The notes under the pieces were generated by a model that was not told the DNA's origin, did no database searches, and worked only from the letters and a program-made list of their open reading frames with translations. The position numbers were made by a program, and so were the translations under genes. From Phyto melanocephala (taxonomy: Eukaryota; Arthropoda; Insecta; Diptera; Rhinophoridae), in assembly GCA_941918925.1 (NCBI GenBank), contig OW799237.1, positions 94,709,015-94,773,014 of the forward strand: DNA of 64,000 nucleotides, written 5' to 3'. Shown piece by piece: positions 35,011 to 47,586 of the stretch (positions are counted from its first letter, which is position 1; every line of letters starts with the position of its first letter).

Positions 35011-36701
35011 ATAAAATAAAATAAAAAAATATATTATGAAAAGCTTCTTAAATTTTTAAACCGAAAAGTGACTTTTGGCTTACGCTCTATTGTGTGCTAC
35101 TATTTTACCACTACCCTTATTATTTTTAAAGTAAGGCCTTCAATATTTTATATTTTTGTTTTAATTTATTTAAATTATTAATTTAATTAAAAATATTAAA
35201 AGTTACATCAAATAAGGAGATCATTTTATTCGATTCTTTTTTACATTTATTGTCCAGTGGTGTAGACGCTACAAAGTATTTTTTTGACTACAGATGTATC
35301 TAAAAACAAACTATTTTGTTATCCTTTTTACCTTATTTAAAGAATAAAATTCATTTTATTCTCCTGGCAACACTTTTATACATACATTCGTGCATACACG
35401 TAAGAAGGATTTCCCTTGTATGTATACCTTCATTGAACAGTAAATTTAGTTAACACGCGACTTTGTGTACAAGCATATGCATGAATATGTGTATGTTTAT
35501 GCTAAAAATTTAGTCACTAGTGCATAATTTAAGCTCGAATATATTAAATGCTGGTTTTTTTGTACATACTATATTTATGCAAATCTTGTTGGCAAACAAG
35601 GGTGTAAGTACGGTAACAAAAAGTATACATATGTATTAAAAAAAAAAAAAAAAAAGTTAAAATAAAAATAAATATTATGGTTTATATGAGTGTTAGTGCA
35701 TTCAACGTACACACATCCACTGTAGTTCGTTCAAAATTTAAATACGTCCTGATACAAATTGGGAATTAGCTCCAATGGAAGTAGCATGTTTTATAATTTA
35801 TTAAAAGTGTTTTATATTAGTAAATTAATATTAAATTTTTCATTACAGTTTAAAGAATTGCATATTATTTTATAAAGCGTTTAATAGTAAAATTTATAAA
35901 TTTATTAAAAACTGAATAACATTGACATTTAAACAAGACGAAAATTTATTTCAAATATATTTAAGAAAACTAGTAGTGAAGTCTAGGAGATTTTTATTGG
36001 ATATAATATTATTTAACTTACAGTTTTTGTTGTTGACATTGACTTGGTTTTATCATTGGAGGCGATATCATTGGAGGCAAGTACTAACCACCCTCGTTTA
36101 CAAACAGGGACTCGTATAAGTACCTATTACGTTCGCTTATAAATAGGTGCTTAAATAAGTACTTGATTTAAATAAACTTAATTCGCCTTTACTATTATGG
36201 ACTTACAGAAGTCGTTAGATTCCTTTAATGACGAAAATTTGGTTAGATTACTCAGCAATATGTTTATTTGCAATTTAAAAATCAGTGAAAATCTATAAGT
36301 CATCACGTTTTAATGAAATGCTTTGCTGCTATTGTCAAAATCATTATTACTTATACGCCAAGCGTGTTTAACTAAATAAGAGTTATAAAAAGTTTTGTAT
36401 TTGTATGGCTTCTAGCAAATTTCGCAACAAAATACTTATTAGTAAGACAGACGGTATGTAATAGTCATTGAAAAGTATGCTGTTTAGTAAGAATAAGTCA
36501 TTATCTAGTTCTGTACTTAGTTATAGAATTACTTTCTGCAGCATTAATAATTAATAAAATGTTCATTTTCAATCACTGATTTCTTTATATGAGACACTTT
36601 TGATAATGCTAAAAAGGTTCAGATAATCTTCATATTTATGACCACGGTAAAAAAGATTTACAAAATATATAATCAAGCAGCAACGAAACGTTTCACTTGT
36701 C
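35011..36701. other. Non-coding DNA
   Basis: Contains an A-run at 35638-35655 and the 10-mer TGGCAACACT at 35366, seen elsewhere in the window. No gene or element ends recognised. Confidence 0.45.
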
Positions 36702-36705
36702 TTAA

Positions 36706-36976
36706 CCCTAGAGTACTAACCATATTTTACATTCGTTGCAACTAACGATTGTCAACATTTTCTTTTACTTTTTTTGGTAAATAAAAATATTTTTTTCTTT
36801 ACAAAATCGATGTAGTTGGACCTTGTAATCCCTTATTCATTAAAACTGTTCATAGCAAAAGCAACTCAGCAACTAACGCTATACAAAATGTAAGCGTGAT
36901 CGTCGCATGTAATAGGAAGAATAATAGTAATCAGAGAGATGTGCTCGACGAATCGACAAACGTTCTTAGTCTAGGA
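36706..36976. mobile_element. piggyBac-like MITE, 271 bp
   Basis: TTAA at 36702-36705 and 36977-36980 flank ends CCCTAGAGTACTAAC and, inverted, TCCTAGACTAAGAAC. The TTAA target and CCCTAG start are piggyBac features. The right end has lost the first C. No transposase frame. Confidence 0.55.
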
Positions 36977-36980
36977 TTAA

Positions 36981-37449
36981 TGTAGTTTTTTTAATTGAAA
37001 ATGTACTGTTTGAAACGTTTTCTATGTTCTATGTTATGTCCCCAAAGTTTTCGTAATAAATTTTAAATGAAAATATGAATACACTTGCGTTTATATCTTT
37101 ATAAATATTTGTCAAAAAAAAACCTGAAAGTATGCTACACAGTTCATAATTTAAAGGCAAGGTGGTAAGGTAAGATATAATCTAAAATCTGAAGAGAAAT
37201 TAAAATGTAATTAAAATAAATGCAAACTTAAATTCTCATCACACAGTCCTTTGTAATCGCCTGCATCTTTCCTAGACTAATTTTTCTTATAGCTCTCACA
37301 CACAACGTGTGCCTGCCGGTGGGACTAAGTTCACTGTCATCCATTGCCGGTAGTAGAGTAGAATATCTAACTTAATTAATCAATAATTTTAAGATTCTTA
37401 TAATTGACGAAATAGTAACCACTCAATCTTAACAATGTGTCTAGTTCTA
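36981..37449. other. Non-coding DNA
   Basis: No feature recognised. Confidence 0.5.
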
Positions 37450-37965
37450 TATAAAGGGTCCGCCAAATAACTTTCTTTTTTAAATGCTATAAAAAAAGTG
37501 TAGCTTCGGCTGTGTGGCACATAGCGCCGTCCTGTTGAAACCAAATGTTGCCAATATCCTCCTCTTTAATTTTTGTGAACAAAAATTCGTTCAACATGGC
37601 CCGATATCGACCGCCATTGACTACGGCCAATACTTGGTAATTTTTGAAGAAAAATGGCCCAATTATGCCTCTGGACCAAAATCCGTACCAAGCAGTGGAT
37701 GTATCGGCTTTTCAAAGTATGCGTGCGGGTTTACATACCCGCCAAGATCAAAATGAGCTTCATCTGAATAGATGATTTTTTTTTTGCAAAATCGGCCAAA
37801 GTAATGTAGCAATATTTCCCAGCGTTGATCAAGCGTATACACAACCATATTCGTTCAGCGGAAGGATAAAACTAATTATCTGTCAAATCAGACATGAGCT
37901 AAGTGTTACCATTCACGAAATAAGCACTAGCTGAAAAAAAAACGTTAGATGGCGGGCCCTTTATA
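37450..37965 (-). mobile_element. Internally deleted mariner M4, 516 bp
   Basis: Ends TATAAAGGGTCCGCC and, inverted, TATAAAGGGCCCGCC. On the minus strand, ATG at 37848 opens VYTLDQRWEILLHYFGR, the N-terminal DNA-binding start of the mariner group with that N-terminal helix domain (DUF4817 type), then jumps directly to KKIIYSDEAHFDLGGYVN around the first catalytic Asp. A later frame gives GRYRAMLNEFLFTK and IWFQQDGAMCHTAE with the second catalytic Asp, then ends. So roughly 130 residues between, and the C-terminal third, are deleted. Both TIRs are intact, so it could be mobilised in trans. Confidence 0.85.
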
Positions 37966-38382
37966 AATTTTTTACTTTATACATAAATTGCACATGTCAC
38001 TGATGTATGTAGACATAATCACCAGAGATCTTAACTTTCCTCCCCTTTTTTACGTTTTTCTTCTATATTTTATCCTTCAACTCATTTTTGTTTTTTTTTC
38101 GTTTTATACTTTCTAAACCTTTTTTTTAAATTAACATATAAACGAGTGTGAACAAGTGCCGGCAACTTTAAGCATAAATGTGCCAGGAGCAAACTGCTTA
38201 ACATTTTTTTTCAGTGTTGCCGGCAGTTACTTTATTGAAATTTGTATTTTTTGTCATATTTTTATCTAAACTGAAAGTAAAGGATTAATTGTGTAGTGTT
38301 AGAATTAGTAGCTTTATATTAGTTCAATTCCCAATTTTGTGCTTCTATCATTGCAAATTTGCACAATTTCTAATGTATTCTC
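37966..38382. other. Non-coding DNA
   Basis: A short inverted pair TGCCGGCAAC/GTTGCCGGCA at 38158-38167 and 38213-38222 is visible; nothing else. Confidence 0.5.
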
Positions 38383-39614
38383 TAGGGTGATGGACTCGGT
38401 TTTACAACCGGTGGAAAACCCGGTTATTTACTCTTTCAGCTTGCGGTTTTTTCCAAATGTTAATTTTTCGAATGTCGAATACACCGGTTTTTTTTAGTCA
38501 CAGAAGCCGGTTTTTTCATTTCTAGTTTTATGTTCATTTAGCTTTGTAACCAAACGTACTCAAAAAATATAAAAAAAATAAGAAAATTTTTTAAATACTC
38601 TTCCATAATATTGTAAGAAATTTATTTGTTGTTTCAAAAACAAATGTAAAATAAGAATAATAATTAGGTTAAAAACTATTTGTTGTAAATGAAGAGCAGG
38701 TATTTTAAACATTGTTGCGCTTATAATTTGCTGTCATAATCAGCTGTTCAGTTAATTTTTTTGACCAAATTATTGTACTTTGCAATACTTTTTGATCTCA
38801 TTTTCGGATTTCATAATATTTTGCTTCTACAAAATCTAGCGACTTGTACTAAAGACTACCCATAGCTCAACTAATATCTCTGATGACATATGACTTGTAT
38901 ACTGAAATAGTTTGCCACACAAAGGGTCATGATTACAACTTGCCTACAAAGTTAATGTTAATTAAAGGTAACTTTGACTACCGTGAGCAGTGAGGTGGTG
39001 ACTTTTTAATATTTTTCATTATGACAATCTTCTTGTAACAAAGTTTTTTTTTATATGGCAGTACCAGAGCAAAACCGATTACCTTTACCAAATTAATTTA
39101 TTTCTTAAAAAATTTTACAAAACGAAATAACATTTTTGATGATTTATTTACTGTTTTGTATCACAAATATTAGAAATTAAAAACTTAAAAAAAAATTAAA
39201 TAAATATAAATCACAATTTAGCTGCCATATTTTGTTTCATGTGGAGAAACAATGGCATTTTTAAATTTATAAACCTTAAAAGTTAAAAACAATTAAAGCA
39301 TAAACTTAACTTTTCGGTCTCTTTTAGGTTAAAAGTGTCTGTCCTTTAACATCTTTTTTTTTAAATACGGCATTTTATAATAATGCGATTGAATTTGTGT
39401 CAACTTAAAATGCAATTAAACCATTAAACAAACTAGTTTATACCTATATATGTATCTCTGTCATGGGTATAAGAAAGAATTATATATTATGTATTCGACC
39501 GGTTAATTGATTTTTTCTAAGTTTTTAAACAAGCAACCGGTTTTTTTTTAAATTCTAAATTTCGAACTATTTGAAAACCGGTTTCTTAAAAATGTCGAAT
39601 AATTGATCACCCTG
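38383..39614. mobile_element. hAT-like element with CCGGTT subterminal repeats
   Basis: Ends TAGGGTGATGGACTCGG and, inverted, CAGGGTGATCAATTATTCG; the flanking 8-mers GTATTCTC (38375-38382) and GTTTTCTC (39615-39622) agree at 7 of 8, as expected for a hAT insertion. ACCGGTTTT-like strings occur at least four times inside the left 150 bp and three times inside the right 150 bp, resembling subterminal transposase-binding repeats. No transposase frame is recognisable in the 1,232 bp, so non-autonomous. Confidence 0.75.
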
Positions 39615-41053
39615 GTTTTCTCTTTTGTCCGTATGCGAAAAAACTTAAAACAGCTTTACAAAACATTGTTAAGCCGTTTGTGTTTATTTTATTAATGTGA
39701 AGTTAAAATATACTCAACTATTTTGCAAATGCACTGATGCAAGACCTTTTGCACAAGATTGTGAATTGGGCTATTGTATTACTTTACAATTGTAGTAACT
39801 GTATTCAGTTAAATCGTGCTGTTATTGTGCTTTTTTTTTTGTTTATGAAAATATGTCAAGATTGACATTCTAAATGGAAAAATTATATTAAGCTGGCAAC
39901 ACTTTTTTATTTAGACCTTTCGAAGAGCTCAAACAAAAAATACCACATGCATTCATGCCTACAAACATGCACGTGCATATTGTATGTGTGAATAGATAAT
40001 TTAGTGCCATTATTAAGGGTTAAATGTTGGTTCCTATTATTTTTTTTTCAACTTTATACTTTTTTAAAACACTTTTATTCTGTTTGTTTGTTTGTTTTTG
40101 TTATTTTATGAAGTATATGGAGTGAATGATTGTGTATAATCGCATAAATGAGTACTTTTTTAGGTTTAATTTGAATTATCTAAGGGTTTTAATCGACTGA
40201 GAAAAAAAACGTCTTTAATTTGTTATGTATACTTTGTTGTTGTCTTTTTTATTACATTTCAGTTTTTTTGTTTACTACCATTAAGCATGACAGTCATTAA
40301 GCAACGTATGTATGTCTGCATTTTAACGAACACAAGTAGTAGATTGATGGTCAAGAGAGAAATTTTATTGTTCATTAAAATGTAATTTTATTATTAAGGA
40401 GTCTCTTTGAATTTATTGCAATTTATTGTGTATGTACATTTACTTAAGTGAGGACATTTTCTAACGTTTGCTTACTTTCAAATTAGCAAAGAACAATAAA
40501 GAAATAAATAGTAATTGCTAAATGATGCATTTAACAATCCTTTATTTAGCCTAAACATGTGGTTAGGATTGGTTAATGAATTTGTAACATTAATTGCATA
40601 TAATATGTATATGCGATTGTGACTTAAAACAGTGTATAATTATATAGTGATTGTATATAGTGGGATTTTTGGCAAATGAAATAGTTATAGATGTGTGATT
40701 TCCATAGTATAGATTCAAATTATTTAAAAATTAGAGAACTGCTCACGGCCAAGAAAATAATTCAATCCTGGTATCACCGCAAATATTAATTGATTTTAAA
40801 AGTTTATATTTTTTGAATTTTGCCAAATATTTAGAAGATAAAATAGCGCTTTATTCTGCCGAGCCATATCTGATAATACCCTTCATTATAGTGCACTAAG
40901 ATACAATTACCACTTCGTAGTGAAGCCAGGATTTTAGAGTTAACGCTAAACGTTATTTTACTTTGAATTTGTACATATTAAGTTGTATTCTACTATTGAA
41001 GCCTTTTCATTTGGTAAGTTCGAAATTTGGCAGCTATGTTTATTCCGATTATA
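39615..41053. other. Non-coding DNA
   Basis: At 40848-40900, CTGCCGAGCCATATCTGATA followed by ATACCCTTCAT resembles the hairpin end of the DINE-1-like family, probably a decayed end. Otherwise no feature. Confidence 0.45.
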
Positions 41054-41851
41054 AACAAGTAAGAGTGCTATATTCGGCCATGCCGAATCTTATATACCCT
41101 TCACAACGTGTAGTCATGCAATAACAGTAGTTTGTGTCACCATTCATCCCATATGAAATACGTACATACATATAAAAACATACATATATAAAAACATCCC
41201 ATTGTAAAATTATAAATTTACGTATGTATGTTAAAAAATAAATAAAAAAAAAAAATTAAAAAAATTAAAAAAAAATTAAAAAAAAAAATAATAAAAATAT
41301 AAATAATAAATATAAAATAATAATAAAAAAATTAAAAAAAAATTTAAAAAAAAAAAAAAAAAATATTAAAAAAAAATAAGAAAAAAAATAAAAATGAATG
41401 AACAAAAAATTAAAAAAAAATTATAAAAATATAAATAATATACATATAAAAGGAAAAATAAAATAAAATTTTTTTTGGGCTCAGCCGGGGTTCGATGCCA
41501 CGTTTACTCTAACCATTATACCACGTTTGTATGTATGTTGTTGTTGTAATGTTGTTATTGTGAAAAAAATCGAGGTGATCGTGTGTTTTTGCTCATATCT
41601 CAGTTGTTTATGTACCGACGTTTCTGTTTTTCAATACCGATCTACTCCCAAATATTTCTGATATTTTAATACCTTACCCGGGTCCAACCTATGTCGGGGG
41701 GCTTCAAAAAATTGATTTCAACATACACACGGACAGACTAATAGAGCTTAATCGAAAATATATACTTTATGGGGTCGGAAATGAAAATTGTAGAAATTTG
41801 GCACGGAATGACAAACCTATATATACTTTTTTTCACTGTGTGAAGGGTATA
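41054..41851 (-). mobile_element. DINE-1-like element, copy D
   Basis: Complete-looking copy: ATTCGGCCATGCCGAAT hairpin and TATATACCCTTCAC at the left, GTGTGAAGGGTATA at the right, ATACTTTATGGGGTCGG at about 41763. An A-rich tract of about 240 bp precedes the tRNA-like box GGGTTCGATGCC at about 41489, in the same orientation as copy A. GGTTCGATGCC is closer to a Pol III B box than in the other copies. No protein. Confidence 0.75.
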
Positions 41852-44592
41852 CAAATGGAGCGCTTCGAAGAGTTGTCAAAAAAATGTTAAGAAACTGGAT
41901 CGGTGATGGACAGTAAGATTCCTGTGCATCAGAGTTCCGGTTGGTCACTTGAAAACATTTCTCGGAAAACATCAATTTGGCCGTACCGCGCATGAAACAA
42001 TATATTTGTTTGAGCAAGGATTTCCAGTACAAATTACCTCTAGTTACGTCAGTGTTTCTCTCATAACAACTCCAATACAACATCGACTAATAACTTACAA
42101 TTATTTTCACACTTTTCCACTTCTAGACTATTGTTTCCCCTTAATTTTCGAAATGGTATCATCACTTCTTTATACTCAAGTTTTATTTTGTTACAAACTC
42201 GTTACTATTAATTCACAATTTCTCATGCATCATTTAAATTGATTGAATTTTAATACTGAATCCTTACGACTTGTAAGGATTTCATCTTGTTTCAGTTTGT
42301 TTTTGTTTATTTTTTAATTTATTTAAATTCCTCACTTGCATTAAAGTTTGTTTATGCAAGTGTCACTGTGTGTGTTTTAGCTACTCTTCAAAAACTTTCA
42401 ATGACGATGAAACGTGTATGATTTTTTCGATTACATTTTTCATTTTACGCAGCATATTCACTAACACATGTTATACCTTAGATTTTTGTTTGTAAAATTT
42501 TCTAGTCCTTAGCAAATATGTTTTTTTGCTACTGCCGGAAGGAGAAGAAAAAATTAAAAAAAAAACGGATATAACAAAGTTTGGAAATATTCAAAAGTTG
42601 TATTTTTTCGTTTTAAACCAATACACTATTTAAAAAAAAAAAACTTAAAAGAAATATAGCGTTAGCTGAAATGCAAAACTACAAAAAAAATGCGAAATTA
42701 ATTTTTTGACTAAAAATGGTGCATATGAATGAGCTCCATGTCCTCTCTAATTTTTAATAAAAATTAGACATATTATTAGCGTAAAATGAAAGCAAGTACA
42801 AGTGGAAGTTAATACTACAAAAGCACGCAACGACATATTCGTTGCTTGAAAATTTTCACTAACACATGTTTATTGTAACTGAATTATAAAAGTTGATAAA
42901 AGGTATTGAATTTTTATTTTTTACCAGCGGATAGTGCTTCTACGCCGACTTCCTTCGTAGTCATATTTTTAATTAATTATAATTAATTAAATACAATAAA
43001 TTTAAATCCTAGTTTCATTTATTTTACTTTAAACAAATACATGCCATATACATATTTAAAAAAATATTTTTCTTTATATATTAGTGTGCTGCTATTAACA
43101 GTAGAAGTGACAAAATGATTTTGAAAAAAGCTTGGAAAATCTGTAATAAATTCCAAACAATTTAAAATTTTGAAATAGGTATACAAAAATAAACGTATGT
43201 ATGGCTAAAACTATCAGGAAATATCAAATGGGAATATGAAAAATATATCGGAAAGGCAAAATCCATGTAATTTAGATTCTGCTCGACACTGTTGTTTTTT
43301 TTAAGAAAGTAAATCGAAAGGAAATGTTTGGCCTATTTTGGAAAATGTGCTGGACTGAGAAAAAAGTATTCTTTAAAAGTATTATTGAATATTCGGAAAG
43401 AAGACGTGTTTGCGTTGTGGGAAATACTCGACTTTCCAATAAAAAATTTTTATATATATTTTTTTTTCTTTTTTTCCAATACAAAATTTATATATAATTT
43501 TTTTTTTTTTGGTATTTATTAATGTATTTATTTATTTAAAGTTTGGTAACCTAACCTAGCCTTCTTTATACATGGTCAAGTCCTTAAGTAATTTTGTAGT
43601 AAAATGTTTCTTTCCACTTCAGGAATTTCTGAAAATACTGAAAGAATTTGGACAGTACATTAAAGGTAGTGAACATAGCTATAACAAAATATATAAAAAG
43701 GTTCCGTACAAAAAAAAATTATTTTTTTTAAAACTAGCTAAAAGATATGCTCAAAATCGAATCCCAGTACCGATCAAAATATACAAACAAATTGTTTTGA
43801 GATGAATTTTGCTACGTATGAAAAAAATGTTAATTTCTAACTGCAAATGTAAAGTAAATGACGAAAATTACGTTCTTCCAGTTCCTTCTCAAACTTTATA
43901 GTAACACTGAAGGAGAGAAACGAAGAAATGATCAGTGCAATATCTGCTTACAATTCAAAGCAAAAAATTTTACACAAACTCAATTTAGCAAACATAGAAA
44001 TGAAATGGAACAATAGAAAGAAGATGTGCTGAAAGCGCAAAAGCATGACTTTATTTTTTCTATTGTATAGATGCACAGGAAGTTAAACTTGTTCCATGAC
44101 TAAAAGCTGTTTCCTGTTACTATAAAATGGCATTACAAGTTCACAATTTTACGACTTATAGAAAAAAAAAACAGAAGGAGACCTTGTGGCATCAACATTT
44201 ACAATTTGTATTTTAAACATTTAAAAAATGCAATTTCTCAGTGTCATTCATTTCATTCTAGTTACACGTTTTGGCTTTAAACGCACGTAACTAACTTAAC
44301 TTTTAGAGACATAATAAATTATTACATATTTTTATTTCAGAAATAAATAAATCCATATTTTTGATTTAAAATTATTTTATATTATTACATTAATTTTTTA
44401 ATATTGAACATGTTTTGTTTCTCCTGTAAAATAGCAAAAATGTGAGTTACGTCGTTTTGCATTTTAGCTCACGATATGCAAGTTGAAATGCACACATATT
44501 ACCCAGTGAATAATAACGTAGGAAAAAATATTATAATTTTAAATACAATAATAACTCTTAGTATCGGAGTTAGAAGATTTTAGTCTCTTTTA
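41852..44592. other. Non-coding DNA, some unassigned frames
   Basis: Frames at 41949-42242 and 43572-43805 are open but match no family I know. The second follows an acceptor-like TTTCTTTCCACTTCAG at 43607-43622, but no good donor follows. Neither is called as a gene. Confidence 0.4.
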
Positions 44593-45328
44593 AGATGGAT
44601 TCACCCATAAAATTTTAGTTCAGAACAAATTTTTTTTATATTGAGTTTGATGTTTTACTTTTGAGAGAGAGAGAGAGAGATTATTTTGTTCAGAAAGTTT
44701 TTTTTTTGAATTGGTTTAATTTATATTCTTGTTCAGAAGAAACTGAATTGGGATGCCACTTTTTTTCAATATTTACATGAAAATTGAATTTGGTTGCCAC
44801 ATCACACAGTGTCAGTACATTTATTATACAAAAATTGTTTTTGCCGAAAATTAACAATTAAAATGGAATTTAATGAAAATATTGCTCAAAAACTAATAGA
44901 AGAATTAAAAAAACAGGAAGAGAATGTTTGTATGACATGAGCAATAGTGCATACAAAAATAATTATTTAAAACAGGGTTTTTCTCACTGCGACTCATTTT
45001 ATTTTCGATTTTTTTTTATAAAATTTTTTTGCAAACAAATTGACTTTATGCACTTCAATTAAAAATAAAATTTTATTTTTCTTCTATCCGACATTTTCTT
45101 CACATATACATATGTATATTAATGAAATAATGTACGTTTGTATTTATTTACATAGTTTGCTAGCGGTGCTGCCACTTTGTACAACTGTTTGCATTTTTAT
45201 ATTATATGGCAGCTTTGTTTTTTTGGACAAATTTTCTTAAATGGGTGAATTGTTCTGCAAAAAACTCTCAGTAAAAAATGTTATTCTCCGGAAAAAATTT
45301 TGTTCAGAACAAATGGGTGAATTCACCT
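44593..45328. mobile_element. PIF/Harbinger-like element, 736 bp
   Basis: TTA at 44590-44592 and 45329-45331 flank ends AGATGGATTCACCCATAAAA and, inverted, AGGTGAATTCACCCATTTG, with GTTCAGAACAAA following in both. A GA microsatellite lies near 44665. ATG at 44863 opens a 25-residue acidic/basic frame (MEFNENIAQKLIEELKKQEE) ending at TGA 44938-44940, possibly the start of a lost transposon protein. The TTA duplication and TIR layout support Harbinger; the stub alone would not. Confidence 0.7.
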
Positions 45329-47339
45329 TTAAAGCCTGGATTCTTTAAACAAAATTCTGTGTGACAGTTTTTTCGACACGTCTGTTCGATTTGGTAAACT
45401 TTATGCGGACAGAATTATATCAGATTTTTCTGTAGCTAAGTCGTACGTAGGATATTTAAAAATTTCAAACGAAACCCTATGAAAACACATTTTTTTTCCT
45501 GATAATACGAATGGGTCTTTAAGTGTTACATACATGCAATATTTTGACAATTAATATTTAAAAGATAATTTTCATTACGTTAAAAATTTTTAAAATTATA
45601 AAAAATTTTTACAACGAATAATAAATACAATATTGTCTATATTGTCTACTATTTTTCCGTTTGGAAATTATAACAATAGGACATGATAGCACTACTCCTA
45701 AACCTCCATAAAAAATTAACTTTTGATGTAAAACCTATCAAACATGTTCGTTGGGTATTTTAGACTCAAACGTGTGATAGTAAAACTAAAAACCCAAAAC
45801 ATATACACGCACACACACACACTCAACTAAATGAAATCGTCTGCAAAATTGATTGCGTGTTAACGACTTTTGTTGTATAGTTGTAACAAGACATACTACA
45901 TAGTCAGTCGCCAGAATTGAATCACATACCCAAGGGTTTCTATTTGCATATGTACGTTTCATGATAAAAGTACCACAATTTCAGTTTTATGTTTTTATTT
46001 TATTTTAAAAATCCAAAAGTCTTTGAATATACTTTTTAACTTTAATAAAATTTAAATAGTTTTACATAAGACAATAAAATTCTATTTATTTCTCTTTTTA
46101 ATTACACTCTAGTACATAGAGAGAAAACACATGTTTGGAATTTTTCAGTTTTTATACCGCAACTGGTATAGAAGGTGATCTTAAGACGTATGTAGCATTA
46201 GCTTTCTATTATTCGGTTTACAAATGAAAATCTAAAATATTTTTTATTCCATATTTTACTTTCAAAAAATTTTTTCCTTGGAAACCCTTAATTTGTTTAA
46301 CTTTAATGACTAAAAAACATGAATACGTAAAAATTAATATTACTAATATCAGTTATTGCCAAACTTAGGGTGTATAAATGTACATTTTATTCGGCAAAAG
46401 CATCAATCGAGATTAGTGAAATGTGCCAAACGAGATCGGAGAAAGAATTTACGATTAATTTTCAAACTTTTTTAAAATGTATTTAGTTATTTACTTGATT
46501 TATAAAAAAACTAGTGTTTGCCTTGTGATCAAAATTCGAACCTCGTTCTTAATTCTAAGTTTGAGCTTCGAAAAGGGTAAATGGTGCCTTAGTGAGAATG
46601 GAATTTGTCATTTTAAAATAAAGACTAGTATTTTTTAAGATAAGCGTGATTTTTTTTATTGGATTTCGGAAAAGGCATGTTTCGTTTAAGTAAGAAATAA
46701 AATATAGAGATTGAAGATTGCACAAAACCCCAAAGAAAAATTAAATAGACTTAAATCAGAATTTCTTTAGTGGAAATCGGTGTTGCAACTAATGGTTTGT
46801 TTTATATGTGGTGTGGCTAATTGTGATGTCTTGCCAAAACTACATGCCATCCAGATCCATGCTGTCCAGGAGAGGTCACAATAGCTCCGTTAACAGTGTA
46901 CATCTGGACAATTTACCTGTCCTTTTAGAAAAAAATTTCATCATTATTCGGCTTGATTTGTCGGAAATGTGTTGTCAGTCAGTCATTATGTTTTGAGTTA
47001 TTTTTTTTTTAAGGATGAACAACTTGATTAGAAAATGATTAAACGCTTAATCATTATGTTATGATTTTAACAAAATATTTCTTCTGCAATGCTTCAAGTA
47101 AGTACCTTGCAAATGGTATAATTTTTTTTTTATTGGGGGGACAAATATAGGACAGTTTTACATTATTGTCTGGCCGTAGTCCATATATATAATGAGATAC
47201 GTTTATGAAAGGAAATCAGGAAATTTCCACAGGTTCACAATAAAGGCAACAGACTTAAGGCTAACGTATTTAAGTCTTTATTAAAATATTTTTTTACTAA
47301 AAATTATATTTGAAAAACCAGGTTTCGAATAAAATTATA
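45329..47339. other. Non-coding DNA
   Basis: No gene recognised. A 62-codon plus frame at 46808-46996 lacks recognisable content. An AC run lies near 45808. Confidence 0.45.
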
Positions 47340-47586
47340 TAGTGTTTAAGAATTTCATCAAAATGATACTATTAATTAAATGAAAATTAATAGTTTTAAT
47401 TGAAAAAATGTTGCGAAAAATATCATTTAAAATAAAGTTTTTTATTTTTTCAACTGACAGAAATCTCAATGTTTTTTAAAAGTATTTTATATCAATTAAA
47501 AAAATTTATTAAATTAAATAAAATTTTAACATGAACTTAAAAACAAGTCAAAACGTCAAATAATTAAAATTATTTTTTTCTGTGTA
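47340..47586. mobile_element. AT-rich MITE, TACACAG family, truncated copy
   Basis: Ends TTTTTTTCTGTGTA at 47586 and reads, inverted, like the 3.7-kb copy: TCAACTGACAGAAATCTC and CATCAAAATGATACTATTAA. The opposite terminus is missing. Confidence 0.6.

Noticed and set aside
41949..42242. 97-codon frame as a gene
   Set aside because: Composition fits no known protein, no splice or promoter support, and an opposing frame overlaps it.
43572..43805. 77-codon plus frame after an acceptor-like site, candidate exon
   Set aside because: No recognised domain and no convincing donor; the frame ends within the AT-rich sequence. Kept only as unassigned.
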